Numbered from the stretch's first letter, positions 45,834-54,756 are shown. The stretch: DNA of 64,000 nt from Pedobacter metabolipauper (GCF_004362715.1 NZ_SNYC01000004.1:1240001-1304000), one strand, 5' to 3'. Translations and numbers: made by a program. Notes: generated by a model not told the origin, from the letters alone.

Positions 45834-47069
45834 TTATGCCGGATCTACTTGTTCAGTTTTTTTGTCTGTAAAGAATACGGTAAAGATCAGGAATACTACT
45901 GCTGCAATGCAGGCAGGAATTATCCAGGTCATTTTCCAGTCTATGGCACCGTCTGCCGTTTTATAGGTATCTGTAATCCATCCTGCAACTTCAAAACCAA
46001 TTAGCATACCCACACCATAGGTAGCCAGTGTGATCAGGCCCTGTGCCGCACTCTTATACTTATCACCAGCTTTGCTGTTGGTATAAATTTGTCCGGATAC
46101 AAAGAAGAAGTCATAGCAGATCCCGTGTAAAGCGATACCAATAATGATCATGAAGCTCAATTCACCTGCGTTGCCATATGCAAACAGCAGGTATCTTACC
46201 GACCAGGCAAGCATACCCACGAGGATGGTTTTTTTGAAGCCGTATTTCTTAAAGAAGAACGGGATCAGTAACAGGAACAATGCTTCAGATACCTGTCCGA
46301 TGGCCATTTTACCTGTCGGTTCTTCTACACCAATGCTGGATAGGAAAGGGTGCGCGTTTTGGTAATAAAAAGCAAGCGGGATACAGATCAGGATCGCTGA
46401 TACAAAGAATACCGCAAAGTTTTTGTCCTTCAATAATTTTAAGGCATCCAGACCCAGGATCTCACCAATTTTAACTTTTTCACCTGTTGCCCCTTTTGGC
46501 GGGGTTTTAGGAAGTGTAAAACTGAATAAGCCCAAAGCCAATGAAACAGCACCGCCCATTAAGAACGTGTTTTTCAATAGTCCTGATGACAACGCTTCCG
46601 GAGAATCCCAGATAAATACATAACTGATCAATAAGCCGGCAGCGATCCATCCGATTGTTCCAAAGATCCGGATGTTGGCGAATTCCTTTTCAGGATCTTT
46701 CATCTGGTTAAAGGATACCGAGTTGACCAGGGCAAGTGTTGGCATAAATACAATCATATAGCCCAGCACGTATGGGTAAAATACAGATACGTCTGTAGCG
46801 GTATACATTTGGTACATTAAAAGCGCACCGATCAGGTGCAGCACACCCAGGATCTTTTCTGCATTAAAGAAACGGTCTGCAATTAAACCAATAATGAAAG
46901 GGGCAATGATTGCTCCCCAGGATTGGGTGGAAAATACGGCGGCAGACTGAGAGCCTGTTGCGGAAAGATTTTTATCCAGGAATGTTCCCAGTGTTACAAA
47001 CCATGATCCCCAGATAAAAAATTCCAGGAACATCATGACAGAGAGTTTAATGCGGTTATTTATATTCAT
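45834..47069 (-). CDS. NupG-like MFS permease
   Basis: A 411-residue 12-helix transporter whose start MNINNRIKLSVMMFLEFFIWGSWFVTLGTFL is the hallmark of the nucleoside:H+ symporter (NupG/XapB) branch of the MFS. Other family landmarks are QSWGAIIAPFIIGLIADRFFNAEKILGVLH and DFFFVSGQIYTNSKAG. In Bacteroidota these proteins often sit inside sugar-catabolic clusters beside isomerases and Gfo/Idh enzymes, so the cargo here is more likely the keto-sugar product than a nucleoside. It lies 29 bp after the DUF1080 gene and 2 bp before the Hyi-like gene. Confidence 0.9.
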   Translation of the reverse strand: MNINNRIKLSVMMFLEFFIWGSWFVTLGTFLDKNLSATGSQSAAVFSTQSWGAIIAPFIIGLIADRFFNAEKILGVLHLIGALLMYQMYTATDVSVFYPYVLGYMIVFMPTLALVNSVSFNQMKDPEKEFANIRIFGTIGWIAAGLLISYVFIWDSPEALSSGLLKNTFLMGGAVSLALGLFSFTLPKTPPKGATGEKVKIGEILGLDALKLLKDKNFAVFFVSAILICIPLAFYYQNAHPFLSSIGVEEPTGKMAIGQVSEALFLLLIPFFFKKYGFKKTILVGMLAWSVRYLLFAYGNAGELSFMIIIGIALHGICYDFFFVSGQIYTNSKAGDKYKSAAQGLITLATYGVGMLIGFEVAGWITDTYKTADGAIDWKMTWIIPACIAAVVFLIFTVFFTDKKTEQVDPA

Positions 47070-47098
47070 ATTTGGTTGGTTTATTTTAAAGTTAATAA

Positions 47099-47797
47099 TT
47101 ACAATTCTTTAATCATAATGTTACGGAACCAAACCTCATCGCCATGGTCCTGTAATGCAATCTTTCCAGTTTTATAGGTAGCAAAGCCATTCCATTTCGC
47201 AAACTTGCTTTGGTTTAAAAGGCTTTTCCAGTTCTCATCCCAAAGGGTGGTGGTTACAATACTAACGCCGTTTAGCTTCAATTCAAGGTTGCCGTTTTTT
47301 ACGATGATCTCTGCGGTATTCCATTCGCCCAGTGGTTTTGCAACTTCAGAACTGCTTTTAATGATGTCATAAAGATCACCTGCTCTGTGCTTGGTGAACT
47401 TAGCATCCGGGTGCCCGTCATTGTCAATTACCTGCATTTCTAAACCAGTGCTGTATGTTGCACCATATTTAGCTTTATCTTCATGTACCAGGAAAATAAT
47501 CCCGCTATTTGCCTTTGCAGATGCTTTCCAGTCTGCCTTAAAATGAAAATTGGTATATTCCTTATCCGTTACCAGGTCGCCTCCGCCGTCTCCGGTTACT
47601 GTAGGGTCCAGGTGAAAGGCACCATCTTCTACTTTCCATTTATTACCGGCAGTAGTTTTGCCGTAAGTGTGCCAGCCGGTTGTTGTTTTTCCGTCAGATA
47701 ATTTCGTAAAGCCTTTAGTAGTGCCCGACTGGTTTTTTGTGCTGCTGCAGCTCATAATTGTGGTTACGATCAGCGCAGCGAAAAGGTATTGTTTCAT
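47099..47797 (-). CDS. DUF1080 (3-keto-disaccharide hydrolase family) lipoprotein
   Basis: A 232-residue protein with a lipoprotein signal (IMSC, Cys17) and a concanavalin-A-like jelly-roll domain of the DUF1080 / 3-keto-disaccharide hydrolase family. Diagnostic segments are FTKLSDGKTTTGWHTYGK, WKVEDGAFHL, FHFKADWKASAKANSGIIFLV and GKIALQDHGDEVWFRNI. Characterised relatives cleave 3-keto-glycosides (hydrolysis or lyase-type). The lipid anchor places it at a membrane facing the periplasm or the surface. It follows the Gfo/Idh gene by 30 bp and precedes the permease by 29 bp. Confidence 0.9.
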   Translation of the reverse strand: MKQYLFAALIVTTIMSCSSTKNQSGTTKGFTKLSDGKTTTGWHTYGKTTAGNKWKVEDGAFHLDPTVTGDGGGDLVTDKEYTNFHFKADWKASAKANSGIIFLVHEDKAKYGATYSTGLEMQVIDNDGHPDAKFTKHRAGDLYDIIKSSSEVAKPLGEWNTAEIIVKNGNLELKLNGVSIVTTTLWDENWKSLLNQSKFAKWNGFATYKTGKIALQDHGDEVWFRNIMIKEL

Positions 47798-47827
47798 GTT
47801 TATGTGTTAATGTGTGTTGTTTTAAGG

Positions 47828-49285
47828 TTATACGCCTAATGTCCACCCTTTACGGTATTCACGTTTTACGAACTGGTTTACTTCATCAAGGTTGGTAACT
47901 TTCATGGCGTCATTATCCCATAGTAACTTCAGGTTACGTCCAGGGTAACTGATCTTACCATCTGCAGCCTTGCGCTGTACATCCACACCTCTGATGGCCA
48001 GGTTGGCCATTAAAAGGGCTTCAGTTAACGGGCCTGCAATTTCAAACGGTGAGCTTACCTCATGTTTACCGTAACCGGCAATTGCAGCTTCTACCCATTG
48101 TTTGTAATGTCCGTCCGCACCCTTCGGTACACGTGCAAATTTTTCAGGTACTTTGATGTCTTTATTTTTGCTCAATGGCAATAAGCGGGGATTTGCACTG
48201 TAGGTGCTGGCCATCATTTTACCTTTGGTGCCGATAAACAGCGTTCCGTTTCCGCCGTCGCCAAAGGTTTCATTCGCAGCCAGCTCTTCCGGACGCTCCG
48301 GTTGTATACCACCGTCCATCCAGTGTACGATTACATCTCCCTTGGTCTTATTGGTTTTAGGGAATTTTAGGGTTACATGGCTTGATGGCGGACAGCTGTC
48401 CGGAAAGTATCCTCTTTTAAATTCGTCAACATAGACAGAGCCAACGCTGGCCTGTACTTCTGACGCATATTTTAAGTTTAATACACTAAACGGAGCCTCC
48501 AATAGGTGACAGCCCATATCGCCAAGTGCGCCGGTACCATAATCCCACCATCCGCGCCAGTTAAATGGAACCAGTTTGTTTACATAGTCCTTATATGGAG
48601 CAGTACCCAGCCACAGGTCCCAATCCAGATCAGCAGGAACCTGGGCCTTATTGGCAGACCATGGAATACCCTGAGGCCATACCGGACGGTCTGTCCATGC
48701 ATAAACGGTATGTACATCACCAATCAATCCGGCATCGTACCATTCTTTCATCTGTCTTGGCCCATCATTCGATGCACCCTGGTTTCCCATTTGGGTAACC
48801 ACCTTGTACTTTTTCGCAGCAGCTGTTAAAGCCCTTGCTTCATAAATATCGTGGGTTAATGGCTTTTGTACGTATACGTGTTTGCCAAGCTGCATGGCCG
48901 CAAGGGTCTGTACCGCATGGTTATGATCCGGGGTAGAAATGGAAACCGCATCGAAATTCTTTGATTCTTTATCAAATAATTCACGCCAGTCCCTGTAATA
49001 TTTAGCTTTAGGGAATGCCTTTACACTGGCAGCTGCCCTGGAATCATGAACATCGCACAGATAGGCAATGTCTGCTTTTCCGGAGTCGGCAAAAGCCTTA
49101 ATGTCGGACTGGCCTTTTCCGCCGGCGCCAATTCCGGCAACGATCAGACGGTCACTCGGGGCTAAAAATCCTTTACCACCCAGCACATGCCGGGGAACGA
49201 TCATAAATGCAGTGGCTGCAATGGCAGTGGTCTTTAAAAAACTACGTCTTGAGGTCGGATCCTGATCTTTTTTTAGTTCTTCCAT
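47828..49285 (-). CDS. Tat-exported Gfo/Idh/MocA oxidoreductase
   Basis: A 485-residue NAD(P)-dependent oxidoreductase whose N-terminus SRRSFLKTTAIAATAF is a twin-arginine signal, so it folds with cofactor in the cytoplasm and is exported. The Rossmann motif is GIGAGGKGQ; HVYVQKPLTHDIYEARAL carries the conserved EKP-like (QKP) lysine; MGNQGASNDGPRQMKEW and DMGCHLLEAPF are typical of the longer secreted subgroup in Bacteroidota. It likely interconverts hydroxyl and keto groups on sugars or glycosides. It lies 63 bp after the sugar isomerase gene and 30 bp before DUF1080. Confidence 0.9.
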   Translation of the reverse strand: MEELKKDQDPTSRRSFLKTTAIAATAFMIVPRHVLGGKGFLAPSDRLIVAGIGAGGKGQSDIKAFADSGKADIAYLCDVHDSRAAASVKAFPKAKYYRDWRELFDKESKNFDAVSISTPDHNHAVQTLAAMQLGKHVYVQKPLTHDIYEARALTAAAKKYKVVTQMGNQGASNDGPRQMKEWYDAGLIGDVHTVYAWTDRPVWPQGIPWSANKAQVPADLDWDLWLGTAPYKDYVNKLVPFNWRGWWDYGTGALGDMGCHLLEAPFSVLNLKYASEVQASVGSVYVDEFKRGYFPDSCPPSSHVTLKFPKTNKTKGDVIVHWMDGGIQPERPEELAANETFGDGGNGTLFIGTKGKMMASTYSANPRLLPLSKNKDIKVPEKFARVPKGADGHYKQWVEAAIAGYGKHEVSSPFEIAGPLTEALLMANLAIRGVDVQRKAADGKISYPGRNLKLLWDNDAMKVTNLDEVNQFVKREYRKGWTLGV

Positions 49286-49348
49286 GGCTTAATTTGTGGT
49301 TAGGTGATTGTTTGTTTTTTAAGCGGTATGTTATATTGCTGGTTCTAA

Positions 49349-50401
49349 TTATAATCCTAAGATCTTATTGTTAAAGTCGTCATCTCCGCCAGAAGCGGCA
49401 AAGTCATCAAATGCCTTTGAGGTTACTTCAATGATGTTCTTTTTGATAAATTCTGCACCTTCACGGGCACCAACCTGTGCATCCTTAATGCAGCATTCCC
49501 ATTCCATTACTGCCCATCCCTGAAAATCGTATTGGGCAAGCTTGCTGAAAATGGTCTTAAAATCTACCTGGCCATCACCCGGAGAACGGTATCTGCCGGC
49601 ACGGTTTGCCCAGCTCTGGTAACCACCAAAGGTTCCCTGCCTGCCGGTTGGGTTAAACTCTGAATCTTTAACATGGAAGGCTTTGATGCGTTCGTGGTAA
49701 AAATCAATATACTGGATGTAATCCAGTTGCTGCAATACAAAATGTGATGGATCATATAATAAGCATGCACGCGGATGGTTGTTCACTTTTTCAAGGAACA
49801 TCTCATAAGTGATGCCGTCAAACAGGTCTTCGCCGGGATGGATCTCATAACAAACGTCTACGCCGCAGGCATCAAATTCATTCAATATCGGCATCCACCG
49901 TTTAGCAAGTTCCGTAAAGCCTGCGTCTACCAGTCCCTCCGGACGCTGCGGCCAGGGATGGAACATGTGCCATAATAATGATCCGCTAAATGTAGCGTGT
50001 GCATTTAAGCCCAGGTTCTGGGATGCCTTAGCGGCATATTTCAATTGCTGAACGGCCCATTCTGTTCTTGCCTTTGGATTGTTCTTGTACTGATCCGGGG
50101 CAAAAGCGTCAAAAGCCAGGTCATATGCCGGGTTAACGGCAACCAGCTGGCCTTGTAAGTGGGTAGACAATTCAGTGATCTCTAATCCGTAAGATCTCAC
50201 TTTTCCGGTTAGCTCATCGGCATAGGTCTTGCTTTCAGCAGCCTTTTGCAGGTCAATGAACCTGTTGTCTAATGTAGGCATCTGGATTCCTTTGAAACCC
50301 AGGCCTGCAGCCCATTCGCAAATGGCATCCAGTGAATTAAACGGGGCTTCGTCTCCAATAAATTGGGCTAAAAAAACTGCGGGTCCTTTAATTGTTGTCA
50401 T
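49349..50401 (-). CDS. Cytosolic sugar phosphate isomerase/epimerase-like TIM barrel
   Basis: A 350-residue AP endonuclease 2-like TIM barrel without signal peptide. AVFLAQFIGDEAPFNSLDAICEWAAGLGFKGIQMP opens the barrel, CYEIHPGEDLFDGITYEMFL and LYDPSHFVLQQLDYIQYI hold metal ligands (Glu, Asp, His), and the end is WECCIKDAQVGAREGAEFI. This subgroup is almost always paired with the Gfo/Idh type encoded 5 bp upstream; together they are thought to work on keto-sugars or inositol-like compounds. The exact reaction cannot be assigned. Confidence 0.9.
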   Translation of the reverse strand: MTTIKGPAVFLAQFIGDEAPFNSLDAICEWAAGLGFKGIQMPTLDNRFIDLQKAAESKTYADELTGKVRSYGLEITELSTHLQGQLVAVNPAYDLAFDAFAPDQYKNNPKARTEWAVQQLKYAAKASQNLGLNAHATFSGSLLWHMFHPWPQRPEGLVDAGFTELAKRWMPILNEFDACGVDVCYEIHPGEDLFDGITYEMFLEKVNNHPRACLLYDPSHFVLQQLDYIQYIDFYHERIKAFHVKDSEFNPTGRQGTFGGYQSWANRAGRYRSPGDGQVDFKTIFSKLAQYDFQGWAVMEWECCIKDAQVGAREGAEFIKKNIIEVTSKAFDDFAASGGDDDFNNKILGL

Positions 50402-50406
50402 GCTGA

Positions 50407-51564
50407 TTATAGGTTAAAATCAAACCATTTCTGATCCGACTGGCTTGAAGCCACTACGTTTTCAATAAAAGCCATTCCACGAACACCATCTTCCACTCTT
50501 GGAAAATCAAGCATGGCTTCGGTAGGGGTGGTACCTTCAATTTTAGCAGATACTGTGGAGGTAAAGTTACGGTAGATGTTTGCAAATGCTTCAAGGTATC
50601 CTTCCGGATGGCCTCCCGGTACACGGGTGTTGTGCTTTGCCAGGTCGGATAGGTAAGCCTGTCCGGCACGGTAAACCTGTGCAGGGGCATCTAGCCATTT
50701 AACCAGCAAGGTATTTGGCTCCATCTGGTGCCATTCCAAGCCGCCTTTTTCTCCGTATATTTTAATTTTTAAGGCATTCTCTTCACCTGCGGCAATCTGC
50801 GAGGCGATCAATACACCGTTTGAACCGTTATCGAATTTCAGCAACACGTTTCCGTCGTCATCCAATCCTCTTCCCGGAACCACAATATTCAGGTCGGCAC
50901 AAAGTTTAGTGATCTTTAATCCGGATATGTACTCTGCCAGCTGTGCAGCATGTGTACCGATATCGCCCATGCAGCCGCTTTTGCCACTTTTTGATGGATC
51001 TGTGCGCCATGCAGCACCAGCATTTCCTTCCCGCTCGGTAAGGGTGCTCAACCATCCCTGCGGATACTCGACAATTACCTTTCTAATGGCGCCGAATTTT
51101 CCTTCTTTGACCATCTCCCTGGCTTGTTTTACCATCGGATAGCCGGAGTAGGTATGTGTTAAGCATAAGATCAGGCCGGTTTCTTCTACCTTTTGCTGTA
51201 ATTGTTTGGCTTCATCAAGAGACAAGGCGATTGGTTTTTCTATGACCACGTTAAAGCCATGATCAAGGGCCATCATTGCCGGGGCAAAGTGTGCAAAGTT
51301 AGGGGTAACAATGGTTATAAAGTCGATGCGCTGATCAGCAGGCAATTCACTTTCCTTACGGATCATGTCTTCATAATTTTCGTAGGTCCTGTCTTCAGGA
51401 AGGAACAGCATTTTGCCTGATTCCCTGGCTACTTCAGGATTTACGCTAAGTGCACCGCAGCAGAATTCTACTTGTCCGTCGATATTTGCTGCAATCCGGT
51501 GAACGGCTCCGATAAATGCATCTTTACCGCCACCAATCATACCCATTCTAATCTTTCTGGTCAT
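50407..51564 (-). CDS. Cytosolic Gfo/Idh/MocA oxidoreductase
   Basis: A 385-residue NAD(P)-dependent enzyme without signal peptide. The Rossmann motif is GMIGGGKDAFIG, the catalytic lysine lies in VVIEKPIALSLDEA (EKP), and the Asp/His pair is in CMGDIGTHAAQLAEYI (D..H). It is the first gene of its transcription unit, downstream of a large inverted repeat, and is followed at 5 bp by its isomerase partner. In the proposed pathway it would reduce an imported 3-keto sugar to the ordinary hexose, or run in the reverse direction; ThuB of rhizobia is a characterised analogue of this chemistry. Confidence 0.92.
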   Translation of the reverse strand: MTRKIRMGMIGGGKDAFIGAVHRIAANIDGQVEFCCGALSVNPEVARESGKMLFLPEDRTYENYEDMIRKESELPADQRIDFITIVTPNFAHFAPAMMALDHGFNVVIEKPIALSLDEAKQLQQKVEETGLILCLTHTYSGYPMVKQAREMVKEGKFGAIRKVIVEYPQGWLSTLTEREGNAGAAWRTDPSKSGKSGCMGDIGTHAAQLAEYISGLKITKLCADLNIVVPGRGLDDDGNVLLKFDNGSNGVLIASQIAAGEENALKIKIYGEKGGLEWHQMEPNTLLVKWLDAPAQVYRAGQAYLSDLAKHNTRVPGGHPEGYLEAFANIYRNFTSTVSAKIEGTTPTEAMLDFPRVEDGVRGMAFIENVVASSQSDQKWFDFNL

Positions 51565-51659
51565 TCTTTAAATTTTTTAATCCCATCATGATCTGCAGAA
51601 AATACTGCCGCATCCTCATGATGTCTGTTGTTATTTGTGTGTTAATCGTTTATTTCCGT

Positions 51660-51691
51660 GGTTTTATATATCATAAAACCTTCGAGGTTTT
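51660..51691. repeat. Overlapping GGTTTTAT/ATAAAACC palindromes
   Basis: GGTTTTAT (51660-51667) pairs with ATAAAACC (51673-51680), and AAAACCT (51675-51681) also pairs with AGGTTTT (51685-51691), so the middle element can join either partner. It lies 96 bp upstream of the Gfo/Idh ATG and may be an operator or part of a terminator array. Confidence 0.5.
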
Positions 51692-51699
51692 AAATGTAT

Positions 51700-51757
51700 A
51701 AAACTATAATGAGCTTATCAACTATTGTTTTTTAGTTAATAAGCTCATTATAGTTTT
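51700..51757 (-). terminator. Large perfect inverted repeat after the GMC gene
   Basis: The arm at 51700-51718 is the exact reverse complement of 51739-51757: 19 bp with no mismatch, around a 20-base loop that itself contains AACTA/TAGTT. It begins 6 bp after the GMC stop. T-rich flanks on both strands allow termination; it would separate the GMC unit from the downstream seven genes. Confidence 0.65.
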
Positions 51758-51763
51758 TTGGAT

Positions 51764-53470
51764 CTAAAGATTACCTGCTTTTAATTCCTTTACAGCGAAG
51801 TCACATGCCCTGGCTGTTAAAGCCATATAGGTTAATGATGGATTTTGACAGGCTGCAGAAGTCATGCAGGAACCGTCTGTAACAAAAACGTTCTTAACTT
51901 CATGCATCTGGTTCCATTTGTTCAGTACAGATGTTTTAGGGTCCAGTCCCATACGGGCAGTTCCCATTTCATGGATTGCCATACCCGGAATAGATCCGTT
52001 ATCGTACGTTTTAACATCTTTGATGCCTGATGCTTCCAGCATTTCTGCTGCATCATCCATCATATCTATACGCATTTTCCGTTCATTGTCCTTAAACTCA
52101 CAATCAATGGCCAGTACAGGTTGTCCCCATTTGTCTTTCTTTGATTTATCAATATAGACACGGTTTTCATGGTATGGCAGGGATTCTCCGAAACCTCCAA
52201 GACCCATCGTCCATGCGCCGGGTACAGTCATCAGATCTTTAAAGTCGCCGCCAAAAGCAAGCTCGGCAACTTCAGAATGCCAGTTACCGCGACTAGCACC
52301 ACCCTGGTAGCCGAAACCCCTTACATAATCACGTTTTTTATCGTTGCCCATATTCTGGTACCTCGGAACATAAATTCCATTGGCCCGTTTACCATAAGTG
52401 TATTTATCATCAAAACCTTCTGCTCTTCCGGATGCACCGCAACGGAAATGGTGGTCCATCAGGTTATGACCCAGCTCACCGCTTCCATTACCCAATCCAT
52501 CAGGAAATTCTTCCGATGTAGAGTTTAACAACAGGAAGGTAGAACCCAATGTAGATCCGTTTACGAATACGATCTTTGCATAGTACTCGATACTTTCCTT
52601 AGTCTCCGAATCAATCACCACTACACCTTTTGCTTTTTGGGTCTCTTTATCATAAATGATCGTATTAACCAGTGAATACGGACGAAGGGTTAAGTTTCCT
52701 GTAGCCACGGCAGCGGGAAGGGTAGATGATTGCGTACTGAAATAGGCGCCAAAAGGACAGCCTCTGCTGCAGAGGTTCCGGTATTGGCACTGGCCCCTGC
52801 CACCATGGGGAACGGTTAGATTGGCTACGCGGCCAATGGTCATGATCCGTTCCTTTTTCCATTTATCCTCAATGCGCTTTTTAACATCTTTCTCTACACA
52901 GTTCATATCCATGGGTGGTAAGAACTGTCCGTCTGGCAATGCCGGCCAGTTTTCAGCCTGACCGCTAATCCCGGCAAACTTCTCTACGTAATCGTACCAT
53001 GCTGAAAGGTCCTTATAACGAATTGGCCAGTCTACACCATGGCCATCTTTTGCATTGTCTTCAAAATTAAGGTCGCTGAACCGGTAACTCTGGCGGCCCC
53101 ACATGAGTGACTTACCACCTACATGAAAACCCCGGTACCAGTCAAAACGCTTTACCTCGGTATATGGGCACTCTTTATCGTCTACCCAAAAGCTTTCGTT
53201 AAATTCAGTATACGGATAGTCCCTGATTTGAACGGGGTGGGTTGCTTTCTGGGCTTCCGTGATTTTGCCCCTGTGTTCAAACTCCCATGGCTTTTTCATG
53301 GCCGTGGTATAATCTTTTAAATGTTCAATGTTTCTTCCTCTTTCAAGCAATAAAACTTTGAGTCCTTTTTCTGTTAATTCTTTTGCAGCCCATCCGCCGC
53401 TTATTCCTGATCCTACAACAATAGCATCGTAGGTATTATTAGCTACCGCTTTCGTATTTAAATTGCTCAT
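51764..53470 (-). CDS. GMC-family FAD-dependent oxidoreductase (sugar dehydrogenase large subunit)
   Basis: A 568-residue flavoprotein. The FAD-binding motif is VVGSGISGGWAAKEL (18-32), followed by KVLLLERG; the middle has a Cys-rich segment CQYRNLCSRGCPFGAYF; the C-terminal HEMGTARMG supplies the GMC active-site His and SLTYMALTARAC closes the FAD domain. This pattern is that of gluconate 2-dehydrogenase/glucoside 3-dehydrogenase large subunits. There is no signal peptide; export would need its Tat-carrying partner encoded 18 bp upstream. No cytochrome c subunit gene is in the window. Likely reaction: oxidation of a sugar C3 hydroxyl to ketone. Confidence 0.9.
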   Translation of the reverse strand: MSNLNTKAVANNTYDAIVVGSGISGGWAAKELTEKGLKVLLLERGRNIEHLKDYTTAMKKPWEFEHRGKITEAQKATHPVQIRDYPYTEFNESFWVDDKECPYTEVKRFDWYRGFHVGGKSLMWGRQSYRFSDLNFEDNAKDGHGVDWPIRYKDLSAWYDYVEKFAGISGQAENWPALPDGQFLPPMDMNCVEKDVKKRIEDKWKKERIMTIGRVANLTVPHGGRGQCQYRNLCSRGCPFGAYFSTQSSTLPAAVATGNLTLRPYSLVNTIIYDKETQKAKGVVVIDSETKESIEYYAKIVFVNGSTLGSTFLLLNSTSEEFPDGLGNGSGELGHNLMDHHFRCGASGRAEGFDDKYTYGKRANGIYVPRYQNMGNDKKRDYVRGFGYQGGASRGNWHSEVAELAFGGDFKDLMTVPGAWTMGLGGFGESLPYHENRVYIDKSKKDKWGQPVLAIDCEFKDNERKMRIDMMDDAAEMLEASGIKDVKTYDNGSIPGMAIHEMGTARMGLDPKTSVLNKWNQMHEVKNVFVTDGSCMTSAACQNPSLTYMALTARACDFAVKELKAGNL

Positions 53471-53488
53471 TTTAATTGAATAGAAGGT

Positions 53489-54157
53489 TTATGACCAAAC
53501 TTTTTGACCTGGTTTCAAGTCTGTGCAACCGTCGTAACGGCCTGGGATCTCCACAAAAGCCATGGCTTTTGTGGCACCGATTTCTGAGGTAAAGTACCCC
53601 AGGATGGTTAAGTCCCGTATGATCGGAAAGAACCTTGGAAGGGTTTGTTTCGGTGCTTTTGGAGACATGGAATTGGCAAGGCCGTCTTTTTCAGATTTCT
53701 TGCTGATGTCGTTTTCCTGCTCTACACGTTTGCGTTCCAGGTCATCATTCTCTACTTTTAGATCAGCGAGGGTTTTTTCCCGCAGTTCATCCATGATCTG
53801 CTTGTGCTGATCAGGGGAAAGTTCAAGAAAAGCTTTGCTGAATTTATCCTTTGATTGCTTTTCCAGATCTTCCAATCCCTTTACAAAGGCTTTTTGTGCA
53901 TCTGCAGGATAACAATCTTTGATCATTAACGCGATAAAAGGTCCTACTCCTGCGGCTTTTGCTCCAGGGGTACTTGTAGTTGGGATAATCAGGTCTGCAA
54001 CCCCGGTAATCAGTAAAAGCTGATTTTCTGTGAATAAGCTACCGCTGGCTGGTGTAGATGGTGAATTGCAACTATCGAGGAATACTCCGATCGTAGTTGC
54101 AGATAATGCGCCTCCCATTAAAAAGGCCATATTCTTCACTGCTGCTCTTCTGTCCAT
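53489..54157 (-). CDS. Gluconate 2-dehydrogenase subunit 3 family protein
   Basis: A 222-residue small subunit with a twin-arginine signal (MDRRAAVKNMAFLMGG...) followed by a Cys (DSCNS) that could be lipidated. The mature part matches gluconate_2-dh3: LLITGVADLIIPTTSTPGAKAAGVGPFIALMIKDCYP and a C-terminal TILGYFTSEIGATKAMAFVEIPGRYDGC. About residues 125-165 form an Arg/Glu/Lys-rich charged helix. It would carry the GMC subunit across the membrane and anchor the complex. First gene of the cluster; upstream are 617 bp without a gene. Confidence 0.9.
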   Translation of the reverse strand: MDRRAAVKNMAFLMGGALSATTIGVFLDSCNSPSTPASGSLFTENQLLLITGVADLIIPTTSTPGAKAAGVGPFIALMIKDCYPADAQKAFVKGLEDLEKQSKDKFSKAFLELSPDQHKQIMDELREKTLADLKVENDDLERKRVEQENDISKKSEKDGLANSMSPKAPKQTLPRFFPIIRDLTILGYFTSEIGATKAMAFVEIPGRYDGCTDLKPGQKVWS

Positions 54158-54628
54158 ATTAGGCTGTTTTGGTTCTTTAGGAATGTCCTAAGTGTGTTTA
54201 ATATTTGATATTTGTAATAATAAGAAAAAATATATAGTTAGTGTCTGGATTACACAATTAATGTAAAAGTATAATGCTTTTGTTACTTTGTGCTGTTCTA
54301 ATACAATCAGGGGCACTTTAGCAGAGGGTTTGCTGGCTAAAGACGTTCTTTTTTCAAATAATCTATGCTTTTTTTAATAATCCATACTTTGGGTAGTGCC
54401 TGGATCCGGGCCGGTTTTAAACACATCCTGCTCAGAGGCATGTGATCCGGTCCTGGCCTTTTTATGTCTTTAGGGATGGATTTAAATTTTGATCAATAGA
54501 TTCATCAACTTGCAGCAGGTAACGCGGGATTAAACAATTTTTTTCATAACTTTAATTATTGTTCATGAATGATCTGGTTTATTGGACATACTAATGCCAC
54601 TATAGATTTTAGTGTACTTTAAAGTTTT

Positions 54629-54659
54629 ACCGGCAATGCCCCACATTGCCGGTTTTTTT
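54629..54659 (+). terminator. Orphan intrinsic terminator
   Basis: ACCGGCAATG (54629-54638) pairs perfectly with CATTGCCGGT (54644-54653), loop CCCCA, followed by TTTTTT. The nearest gene ending upstream on + is far outside the region, so it should end an unannotated short transcript. Confidence 0.85.
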
Positions 54660-54748
54660 ATAATTGGTCTGTATTTTTCTATAATATAGTCTGTGTTTTT
54701 TTGATCTCAATAGCTGAAAACTTTTTTAACAGGTTTGTTTCATTTTTT

Positions 54749-54756
54749 TAACTTTG
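54749..54756 (+). promoter_or_regulatory. -7 element of the threonine dehydrogenase promoter
   Basis: TAACTTTG matches TAnnTTTG exactly, 18 bp before the ATG at 54775. It overlaps an upstream in-frame TTG (54754), which is thus unlikely to be the start. Confidence 0.45.
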
